DNA of 5,859 nt from a bacterium (GTDB lineage: Bacteria; Krumholzibacteriota; Krumholzibacteriia; LZORAL124-64-63), in assembly GCA_030591105.1 (NCBI GenBank), contig JAUVBS010000151.1, forward strand, positions 1 through 5,859, written 5' to 3'. Numbering within the stretch: the stretch's first letter is position 1; each line of letters starts with the position of its first letter. Of the stretch, positions 1 to 5,301 are shown piece after piece. The translations under genes and the position numbers were made by a program. Below the pieces are notes generated by a model. That model worked only from the letters and a program-made list of their open reading frames with translations. It was not told the origin of the DNA and did no database searches.

Positions 1-854
1 AGGCCATCTACTGGGAGGCCGAGCAGCACGTTCCGTTCGACATCGACGACATCACTCTCGATTTCCAGATCCTACAAGATGACATCGGCGCCGGTCAGAT
101 GGAAGTTCTCCTGGTGGCAGCGAAAAAGGACATGATCTTCGGCCACGCTGATCTGATCCGCGACGCCGGCTTTTCGCCGCTGGTAATCGACGTCGCATCG
201 TTTGCGAACCAGAATACGTGGGAGTTCTGCGCCAAGGCGACCTCGCCGGCACCGGAACTGGAAGAACCCCAGCTACCGGCTCCGGAAGACCTCGCGGCCG
301 ACTTCGACGAGGAATTGGAATTAGAGGATACCGAAACGCGAACGGAGGGTGAGTTCGTCGCGTTACTCGATGTCGGCGGTGGCAATACCAACGTCCATAT
401 CGTCAAGAACGGGGTGCCTTACTTCACCCGTGATCTACCCATCGGCACGACCCATTTCATCGAAGAATTCCAGAAGCAGCTCGGCTTGACTTACGAGACT
501 GCGCAGGCGGTCGGCAAGGGGCATACCGAAGAGGTCGATGAGCAGTTGGTCAACGATATCGTGCGCACGGTCGGCGCGGAGATCTATCAGGGGCTCGAGC
601 CGTCGCTCAGTTACCTGAAGACTTCGGGCGAGTCGGAAGGAATCGACCGTATCGTTCTGAGCGGCGGCGGCGCCAAGCTGCCCGGTCTGAGCGAATACCT
701 GGCGAGCTGTTACAACATACCGAGCGAACTCGCCGATCCTCTGGCGAATATCGATTACGATCCGGAAGTCTTCCGTGATGCGGACCCAGCGGAGTTGAGT
801 CCGATGCTCAATGTCGGCATTGGGCTAGCGCTGCGAAAGGCGGTGGGAGAATGA
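1..854 (+). CDS. pilM: Type IV pilus assembly protein PilM, actin-like ATPase (5'-truncated)
   Basis: Cytoplasmic actin/FtsA-like ATPase of the T4P alignment complex; it binds the N-terminal tail of PilN under the inner membrane. The open frame runs in from the left edge (first complete codon at base 3) and gives 283 visible residues to the TGA at 852-854. The first visible residues, AIYWEAEQHVPFDIDD, match the family's WEAEQ-PFD block, so the coding region clearly extends upstream of the ATG at 99, which is internal. About 100 N-terminal residues, including the phosphate-1 loop, lie outside the window. Visible landmarks are GQMEVLLVAAKKD (from base 93), the phosphate-2 motif LDVGGGNTNVHIV (about 366-404), FTRDLPIG, and the adenosine motif LSGGGAKLPGL (about 657-689). 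An acidic, proline-containing insertion at about 231-347 sits just before the phosphate-2 strand and is not part of the usual PilM core. The end overlaps pilN by four bases (ATGA). The family assignment is very secure. Confidence 0.96.
   Translation, partial: AIYWEAEQHVPFDIDDITLDFQILQDDIGAGQMEVLLVAAKKDMIFGHADLIRDAGFSPLVIDVASFANQNTWEFCAKATSPAPELEEPQLPAPEDLAADFDEELELEDTETRTEGEFVALLDVGGGNTNVHIVKNGVPYFTRDLPIGTTHFIEEFQKQLGLTYETAQAVGKGHTEEVDEQLVNDIVRTVGAEIYQGLEPSLSYLKTSGESEGIDRIVLSGGGAKLPGLSEYLASCYNIPSELADPLANIDYDPEVFRDADPAELSPMLNVGIGLALRKAVGE
231..347 (+). other. Acidic, proline-containing insertion within PilM
   Basis: This stretch encodes roughly 39 residues between the conserved VASFANQNTWEF segment and the phosphate-2 strand GEFVALLDVG. 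It is dominated by Glu and Asp (14 acidic residues against a single Arg over the last 33), with several Pro residues near its start and blocks such as EELELED. In most PilM proteins known to me the two flanking segments are joined by only a few residues. It looks like a disordered or extended acidic loop at the boundary of the two actin-like subdomains. Function is unknown. The reading frame is uninterrupted through it, so it is not a frameshift artefact. Confidence 0.75.
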
Positions 855-1429
855 TCAGGATCAACCTGCTGCCCCGTGACGAGATCCCTACAAAACGGAC
901 CGTCACGATACCGAATCTCTCGACCTTCGCACCGCTGGTGCTGGTGGTCCTCGCGATCGGTGGGATAACGGTGGCCTATCTCTACCAGAGTCAACAGATC
1001 TCGGCGCTGGAGGAGATCATCGCCGAAGAGGAGGCGGAGAGCCGCCGCCTGGCGCCGGAGATCGCCAAGATCAAGCGCTTGAACAATCAGCGGCAAGATC
1101 TCAACTCGCGCCTCGATGTGATCACTCGCCTCGATCAAGACCGTTACTACCGGGTCCATTTGCTGGACGAGCTGAATCGCAGTGTGCCAGGCCACATGTG
1201 GTTGACCCGCTTCGAGGATATCGGCGGTGACCGTTACGCGGTCGAGGGTGTGACATTTTCGAACTTCCTGGTCAGCGATTTCCTGCAGAACCTGAACCGG
1301 TCCCCCTATTTCGTGGGGGTCGACCTGTTGGTGGCGGAGCGGGGCCTGATCAACGATGTCAAGGTCGTCAAGTTCAAGGCCCAGACCACGGCTGTGCGGC
1401 AAGCGTCCGCGGCGCCATTCGACGGCTGA
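851..1429 (+). CDS. pilN: Type IV pilus inner-membrane assembly protein PilN
   Basis: 192-residue bitopic inner-membrane protein. PilN pairs with PilO in the periplasm and docks PilM in the cytoplasm. The N-terminus MIRINLLPRDE contains the INLLP motif (residues 4-8) that fits into the PilM cleft. One transmembrane helix spans about residues 26-46, followed by a Glu/Arg-rich coiled coil at about 47-95. The periplasmic ferredoxin-like part includes a MWLTRFE strand near 116 and the family-typical FLQNLNRSPYFVGVDL. Length is normal for the family. The ATG overlaps the pilM stop as ATGA, and a purine-rich AAAGG at 836-840 may serve as ribosome binding site. A 16-base gap follows before pilO. Confidence 0.95.
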   Translation: MIRINLLPRDEIPTKRTVTIPNLSTFAPLVLVVLAIGGITVAYLYQSQQISALEEIIAEEEAESRRLAPEIAKIKRLNNQRQDLNSRLDVITRLDQDRYYRVHLLDELNRSVPGHMWLTRFEDIGGDRYAVEGVTFSNFLVSDFLQNLNRSPYFVGVDLLVAERGLINDVKVVKFKAQTTAVRQASAAPFDG

Positions 1430-1431
1430 AC

Positions 1432-1436
1432 GGAGG
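1432..1436 (+). promoter_or_regulatory. Ribosome binding site of pilO
   Basis: GGAGG lies nine bases before the ATG at 1446. It selects that ATG over an in-frame ATG at 1356, which would lie inside pilN and add 30 basic, low-complexity residues foreign to PilO. Confidence 0.85.
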
Positions 1437-1445
1437 ATTGCTCAG

Positions 1446-2102
1446 ATGAATATCGACTTCAAGGATCCGAAATTCTTGCGCTGGGCCGGAGCGATCCTCG
1501 CCATCGTAGTGATCGTACCGCTGTACTACAAGTCGACGATGTACCCGTTCACCTACGCCTCGCGACAGAAGAACGTCGCTCGACTCGAAGCTCGACATAA
1601 CGAGTTGAGCCGAGACCTGGAGAAGGCGCGGCTGTTGGTGCGTAATCTCGAACGGGTCGAGAAGGAATACGAGATACTGCGCGAGCAGTGGCAGGTGGCG
1701 CAGACTCTGTTGCCGGAGCAGAACGAGGTACCCAACCTGCTGCGCAAGGTTACCGCGGCGGGGCAACAGTCGGGTGTCGAATTCGATCTCTTCCGACCGC
1801 AAGCGTCGGTGCCGCGCGGTTTCTACGCGGACAATCCGGTCGAGGTGACGATCATGGGCGGCTACCACCAGACCGGTGTGTTTCTGAGTCGTCTGGCCAA
1901 CCTCAACCGCATCGTAAACGTATCGAACTTGAGCATCAAGGGTGTGTCCGATCAGGAAGATTCACCTTACAGCCTTGAGACCTCGTTGACCTTGACCGCC
2001 TACACCCTCGGGGTTGGCGGGGCCGGTGTGCCGGCTGAAGGTCAGGGCCAACAGCTCGTTTCGAGCGGCGACGGGCAGCAGCCCAGCAACGCTTCGCAAT
2101 AG
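1446..2102 (+). CDS. pilO: Type IV pilus inner-membrane assembly protein PilO
   Basis: 218-residue bitopic protein forming the PilN-PilO heterodimer that couples the cytoplasmic and periplasmic halves of the pilus machine. It begins MNIDFKDPKFLRWAG, with one transmembrane helix at about residues 12-28. A long charged coiled coil follows (about 37-85, many Leu, Glu and Arg), then a ferredoxin-like periplasmic domain. The family-typical VPNLLRKVTAAGQQSGVEFD and GGYHQTGVFLSRLANLNRIV segments are both present. The last 25 or so residues form a Gly/Gln/Ser-rich tail with no obvious fold, probably disordered. Start chosen by the GGAGG at 1432-1436 and by homology-like length. It ends in TAG, 12 bases before pilP. 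Confidence 0.94.
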   Translation: MNIDFKDPKFLRWAGAILAIVVIVPLYYKSTMYPFTYASRQKNVARLEARHNELSRDLEKARLLVRNLERVEKEYEILREQWQVAQTLLPEQNEVPNLLRKVTAAGQQSGVEFDLFRPQASVPRGFYADNPVEVTIMGGYHQTGVFLSRLANLNRIVNVSNLSIKGVSDQEDSPYSLETSLTLTAYTLGVGGAGVPAEGQGQQLVSSGDGQQPSNASQ

Positions 2103-2107
2103 GGAGA
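2101..2107 (+). promoter_or_regulatory. Ribosome binding site of pilP
   Basis: AGGGAGA overlaps the TAG stop of pilO and lies seven bases before the pilP ATG at 2115. This arrangement favours translational coupling from pilO. Confidence 0.75.
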
Positions 2108-2114
2108 ACCGACC

Positions 2115-2600
2115 ATGACTTTGAGGGCCATTCGCTTCGTCGTAGCGCTGACCGTGGTGGTGGCAGCCGGTTTGCTGGTCACGGCGTTGACCGATGTCAG
2201 CCAGGCGAGCGGCACACCAAACAGCGGCGAGGTCGTCTCTTCGTCCCCGTCGCAGGAGGCTCGCGAGCGGATCAACCGGATCCGACGCAATGAGTTCTTC
2301 TACCAGTCTTTTGGCCGTAACGATCCGTTTCGGACGCTGGTCGGCGGTGAGTATCAGCCGCTGTCAGGCGCCGAGCTGGTCGACCTGAATACGGCGAGGC
2401 TCGTCGGTATCATGTGGGGCTCGGACGATCGTTTCGGTCTGGTCGAGGACGGAGACGGGTTCGGATACATTCTGCGGGTTGGCGATCGGGTGCGCAATGG
2501 CCGCGTCTCCGCCATCCGTACAGAACAGCTCACGGCTAGGATCACGCTCTACGGGATCACCAACACCGTGCTCCTGAAGATCGAAAGAACGGAGGGTTGA
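2115..2600 (+). CDS. pilP: Type IV pilus periplasmic assembly protein PilP (no lipobox)
   Basis: 161-residue protein. PilP links the PilN-PilO scaffold to the PilQ secretin. The N-terminus has basic residues (R4, R7) and a hydrophobic segment at about residues 8-25, then VSQA at 28-31, a plausible signal peptidase I site. There is no cysteine there, so the usual proteobacterial lipoprotein anchor is absent; the segment is either cleaved or kept as a membrane anchor. A Ser/Pro/Glu-rich linker leads to FGRNDPFRTLV, the counterpart of the PilP NPF block. The small beta-sandwich domain follows, recognisable from LVGIMWGSDDRFGLVED and GFGYILRVGDRVRNGRVSAI. Length is close to typical. The stop overlaps the pilQ leader, and pilQ starts three bases later. 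Confidence 0.9.
   Translation: MTLRAIRFVVALTVVVAAGLLVTALTDVSQASGTPNSGEVVSSSPSQEARERINRIRRNEFFYQSFGRNDPFRTLVGGEYQPLSGAELVDLNTARLVGIMWGSDDRFGLVEDGDGFGYILRVGDRVRNGRVSAIRTEQLTARITLYGITNTVLLKIERTEG
2591..2596 (+). promoter_or_regulatory. Ribosome binding site of pilQ
   Basis: GGAGGG lies inside the last codons of pilP, six bases before the ATG at 2603. A TTG at 2597 is in frame but directly abuts this site with no spacer, so the ATG is the likely start. Confidence 0.85.
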
Positions 2601-2602
2601 TC

Positions 2603-4090
2603 ATGTTCGGAAGGATCCGCAACGTGGGCTCGCTACTTCTGACAGGAACGTTCGTGCTCCTGCTCGCCGGTACGGCGATTGCCCAGGACCAGGAAACCCA
2701 GGATCAGAATGCCCAAGATCAGGTGACTCTGGATCAGGCGCCCCCAATTCCGGTGGCCGAGAATGCGCTACCAGAAGATCCGGGTCAGATCTCCATCAAT
2801 TCACCGCCGTCCCAGCTGGCAGTCCAGCGCAGCCGTCCGGTGTCGCTCGACGTCCAGAACGCGGAGATCAGCACGGTCCTGCGCAGCTTGGCCAGCTTTT
2901 CCGGCGCTAACATCGTTGCCTCACCTCGGGTAGAGGGCAAGGTGACAGTCAAGTTGGAGGACGTACCGTGGGTCGAAGCGCTCGGCGTGATCCTGCGTGC
3001 CCATAGCTTCGACTACGTCGAGGAGAGCGGTATCTTTCGCGTCGATACAGCCGAAGCGCTGCGCCAGGAGTCATTGGCGCAGAAGAAAACTGAACGCCAG
3101 GTGGCCGAGCTGACCGAACTGCAACTCGGGAAGTCGACGTTGAGATTCGCCAGTGCCGCCGAGACCCGTGGTGCGCTCGAGGAGATGCTCACCCAGCGTG
3201 GTACCATCGATATCGATGTGCGAACCAATTCGTTGTTGATCAACGACATTCCGTCGCGGGTTGCGCTCATCCAGGAAATGGCCGAGCAACTCGACTCGCG
3301 GACACCGCAGGTGGAGATCAACGCCCGCCTGATCGATATCGACACCAAGGCGACGCAGGAGCTCGGTATCTCCTGGGGCATCACGAACTTCCGAGCCAGT
3401 GGCGCCAACGTCGTCGGTGCGGGAGGGGTCAGCAGCGCGCTGCAGGATCCGGCCGGGACCATCATGCTCGGTTCGGTACAGTCCTACGGTGATCTGTTGC
3501 TGAAGGTCGAGGCCCTCGAGCGGGCCAATCGCGCCAAGCTGATCAGCAATCCGGTCTTGACCACGACGGACAACCGCGAGGCCAGGATCCTCGTCGGCCA
3601 GAAGATCCCGTTGATCGTCGCCGACGAGGCGGGTAACGCCATCACCCAGCTGACCACCATCGGTATCCAGCTGGCGGTCACGCCGCACATCAACGACGAG
3701 GATACGATCACCCTCGACATCCACAACGAGATCAGTGATCTATCGAGTGAGGCGACGGTCCAGGGTGGCGTGATCATCAACACCAACGAGTCCGATACGC
3801 GGGTCGTCGTGAAGAACGGCGAGACGGCCATCATCGCCGGCCTGATCCGTGACGTCGAGAGCCACTTCAAGAGCGGCGTCCCGATTTTGCAGGACATCCC
3901 GTTGCTCGGCGCACTCTTCCGGCACAGCTCGAAGTCAACCGCGTCACGCGAGTTGGTGATATTCGTCACCCCGCGCATCGTGACGGACAAGTACATGCAG
4001 CGCGACCAGTTGACGGTGGATTCGGGACTCGTCATTTCGGAGGAAAACGAACTGTCGAGCAGTTCTGGGGAATCTTACGACCTGCGCTGA
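2603..4090 (+). CDS. pilQ: Type IV pilus secretin PilQ (short form)
   Basis: Outer-membrane secretin, a multimeric gated channel for the pilus fibre. It has 495 residues. A signal peptide (basic start, hydrophobic core about 10-23, cleavage after GTAIA, residue 27) is followed directly by a Gln/Asp repeat tract (28-47). Next comes a short linker and an STN/N0 domain (about 79-148) with the PilQ-typical VPWVEALGVIL. An N1-type secretin domain follows (about 170-235; LLINDIPSRVALIQEMAEQL), then the secretin barrel from about 240. The C-terminal signature at 426-460 is classical: VPILQDIPLLGALF, then RELVIFVTPRIV. A further 35 acidic and Ser-rich residues follow. Proteobacterial PilQ is commonly around 700 residues with one or two AMIN domains before STN; there is no room for them here. 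The strong terminator after the stop marks the operon end. Confidence 0.96.
   Translation: MFGRIRNVGSLLLTGTFVLLLAGTAIAQDQETQDQNAQDQVTLDQAPPIPVAENALPEDPGQISINSPPSQLAVQRSRPVSLDVQNAEISTVLRSLASFSGANIVASPRVEGKVTVKLEDVPWVEALGVILRAHSFDYVEESGIFRVDTAEALRQESLAQKKTERQVAELTELQLGKSTLRFASAAETRGALEEMLTQRGTIDIDVRTNSLLINDIPSRVALIQEMAEQLDSRTPQVEINARLIDIDTKATQELGISWGITNFRASGANVVGAGGVSSALQDPAGTIMLGSVQSYGDLLLKVEALERANRAKLISNPVLTTTDNREARILVGQKIPLIVADEAGNAITQLTTIGIQLAVTPHINDEDTITLDIHNEISDLSSEATVQGGVIINTNESDTRVVVKNGETAIIAGLIRDVESHFKSGVPILQDIPLLGALFRHSSKSTASRELVIFVTPRIVTDKYMQRDQLTVDSGLVISEENELSSSSGESYDLR
2684..2743 (+). repeat. Four-unit 15-bp tandem repeat in pilQ (QDQxx pentapeptides)
   Basis: Four consecutive 15-base units encode QDQET, QDQNA, QDQVT and LDQAP, starting at the first predicted mature residue of PilQ. 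Units share a CAGGATCAG-like core (variants include CAGGACCAG and CAAGATCAG), with diverged third positions, so the array is not freshly expanded. Because the unit is a multiple of three, copy number could change without breaking the frame. Confidence 0.85.
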
Positions 4091-4109
4091 TCACGTACCC
4101 TTCCGTTCG

Positions 4110-4149
4110 GCCGGGCCGGAGCATGCTTGCTCCGGCCCGGCTTTTTCTC
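4110..4149 (+). terminator. Intrinsic terminator after pilQ
   Basis: A perfect 14-base-pair G+C-rich stem (4110-4123 with 4128-4141) closes a four-base loop (TGCT, 4124-4127) and is followed at once by TTTTTCTCT. It starts 20 bases after the pilQ stop. The reverse strand lacks a T-run after the stem, so it acts in the + direction only. Confidence 0.93.
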
Positions 4150-4155
4150 TAGTAT
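4127..4155 (+). promoter_or_regulatory. Candidate promoter of the aroK-rsmD-coaD block
   Basis: TTGCTC (4127-4132, weak -35) and TAGTAT (4150-4155, fits TAnnnT) are separated by exactly 17 bases. Seven bases separate the -10-like hexamer from the aroK ATG, so initiation would fall at or next to the A of the start codon. The -35-like element lies in the loop and descending arm of the pilQ terminator. The elements are only partial consensus matches (3/6 and 4/6), so this is a prediction. Its position between a strong terminator and the next gene makes some promoter here likely. Confidence 0.5.
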
Positions 4156-4162
4156 CGCCCCG

Positions 4163-4699
4163 ATGTGGACTTCATTCATAGGCTTCATGGGTAGCGGCAA
4201 GTCGACGCTTACCTTGCATCTGCAACAGGCGACCGGTCGGCCGGCAGTCGATCTCGACTATACGGTAGCCGCAAGCGCCGGCGCGAGTGTGGCTGAGATC
4301 TTCACCACGCGCGGCGGGAAAGTCTTCCGCCGCCTCGAGGCGGCGGCGTTGACCGAGCTACGGCCCGACCGTGACCTGCTGCTGGCGGTCGGTGGCGGCT
4401 GTGTGGAGACGCCGGCCAACGTGGCCCTATTGCGGCGTTGCGGAGTGGTGATCTGGCTCGACGCGCCCTGGGAGGTTCTGCGTGCGCGGATAGAGCAAGG
4501 TACACTTTCGGATCGTCCGCTGCTCGAGAAGCTCGGCTGGGACGGCCTGCAGAAGCTGCACCGGCGACGCCGACGTCTTTACGCCGCGGCCGCGGACTTT
4601 CGGCTACGCAGTGACCGGCAACCGATACCCGCCACTGGCAGAACCGCGTTGCTGAAAAGTCTGCTCTGGCGCCGGCGCCAATGGGGGCGAGAGCGGTGA
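4163..4699 (+). CDS. aroK: Shikimate kinase
   Basis: 178-residue cytoplasmic kinase converting shikimate and ATP to shikimate 3-phosphate in chorismate synthesis. It starts MWTSFIGFMGSGKST, with the P-loop GFMGSGKS at residues 7-14. Shikimate-binding and catalytic positions are present: DLD (30-32), FR..E (R56, E59), GGG (77-79), the lid arginine in DRPLL (R118), and R136 before Y140. Overall length is normal for the family. An earlier in-frame TTG at 4127 lies in the terminator loop and is rejected; the ATG at 4163 gives the usual short leader before the P-loop. No Shine-Dalgarno sequence precedes it, consistent with leaderless translation. The C-terminus is strongly arginine-rich. In proteobacteria aroK also follows pilQ but is normally followed by aroB, absent here. 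The end overlaps rsmD by four bases (GTGA). Confidence 0.93.
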   Translation: MWTSFIGFMGSGKSTLTLHLQQATGRPAVDLDYTVAASAGASVAEIFTTRGGKVFRRLEAAALTELRPDRDLLLAVGGGCVETPANVALLRRCGVVIWLDAPWEVLRARIEQGTLSDRPLLEKLGWDGLQKLHRRRRRLYAAAADFRLRSDRQPIPATGRTALLKSLLWRRRQWGRER

Positions 4700-5301
4700 G
4701 GGTAATTGCCGGACGTTGGAAGGGGCGGCGGCTGACTGCCGGCGGCGGCCTGGCGGTGCGGCCGACGGCCGATCGGGTCAAGGAGGCACTGTTTGCACAC
4801 CTAGGCGATCGGGTGGGTGGGGCGATGGTGGCCGATCTTTGCTGCGGCAGCGGTGGCCTGGGGATCGAGGCGCTCAGTCGCGGCGCCGATTTCTGTCAGT
4901 TCATCGACCGGTCGGAGGAGTCGCTGCGTCGGACGCGCGCGAATCTCGTCCGCTGCGGTGCCGAGCCGGTCTGCTATCAGATCCTGCGGACCGATGCGCG
5001 TGTCTGGTTGCGGCGCTACCGCGGCGGCCGTCGCGGCGGTGGACTGATCGTCTTGGCGGATCCGCCGTACGCAACCACGCTGGCCGCCGAGATCGTACGC
5101 GGAATCGTCACGCTACCGGCACACTCCGAGCTGGAGAGTGCAGCCGTCGAGCACGCGGCGAGCATGCAGCCCCTGCTCGCGCTCGCTGTGGAGAAGGCGG
5201 TCGGCGCCGGCTGGCGTGTTGCGACTCGTAGGTATGGAAACACAGCGCTGACACTGCTGCATCCGCCAGTGGTCGAGCGCACCGATGGGGAGGGATCATG
5301 A
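4696..5301 (+). CDS. rsmD: 16S rRNA (guanine(966)-N(2))-methyltransferase RsmD
   Basis: SAM-dependent methyltransferase modifying G966 of 16S rRNA during small-subunit assembly; 201 residues. With a GTG start at 4696 the protein begins MRVIAGRWKGRRL, exactly where RsmD proteins normally start. An ATG at 4681 is in frame but adds five atypical residues and has no good ribosome binding site, whereas GGGGG at 4683-4687 is eight bases before the GTG. Motifs: RPTADRVKEALF (22-33), SAM-binding DLCCGSGGLGIEALSRGA (47-64), and catalytic DPPY (122-125). An Arg/Gly-rich stretch (about 106-116) precedes the DPPY strand where a short acidic strand such as FDLI is more usual. Overlaps aroK as GTGA and coaD as ATGA, which indicates coupled translation. 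Confidence 0.92.
   Translation: MRVIAGRWKGRRLTAGGGLAVRPTADRVKEALFAHLGDRVGGAMVADLCCGSGGLGIEALSRGADFCQFIDRSEESLRRTRANLVRCGAEPVCYQILRTDARVWLRRYRGGRRGGGLIVLADPPYATTLAAEIVRGIVTLPAHSELESAAVEHAASMQPLLALAVEKAVGAGWRVATRRYGNTALTLLHPPVVERTDGEGS

Noticed and set aside
755..1402. Long open frame on the minus strand (215 codons) opposite pilN
   Set aside because: It is antisense to a clear pilN, has no recognisable motifs, and such frames are expected in G+C-rich coding DNA.
1356..1445. N-terminal extension of PilO from ATG 1356
   Set aside because: It lies within pilN, encodes a basic Ser/Arg-rich peptide unlike PilO, and the GGAGG at 1432-1436 serves ATG 1446.
3205..3218. 14-bp palindrome CATCGATATCGATG in pilQ
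   Set aside because: It encodes the Ile-Asp-Ile-Asp of a conserved secretin segment; a related ATCGATATCGA occurs at another Ile-Asp run, so coding explains it.
3071..3724. Long open frame on the minus strand (217 codons) opposite pilQ
   Set aside because: Shadow of the conserved secretin; low-complexity Asp/Arg/Leu composition typical of antisense codon bias.
4127..4162. N-terminal extension of shikimate kinase from TTG 4127
   Set aside because: The TTG is in the terminator loop and the extra residues would be encoded by the stem and T-run; the family begins just before the P-loop, as with ATG 4163.
4590..4696. Arginine-rich C-terminus of shikimate kinase as a nucleic-acid-binding fusion
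   Set aside because: The overall length is normal for the family and the basic residues lie in the ordinary C-terminal helices; GC-rich codon bias is enough to explain it.
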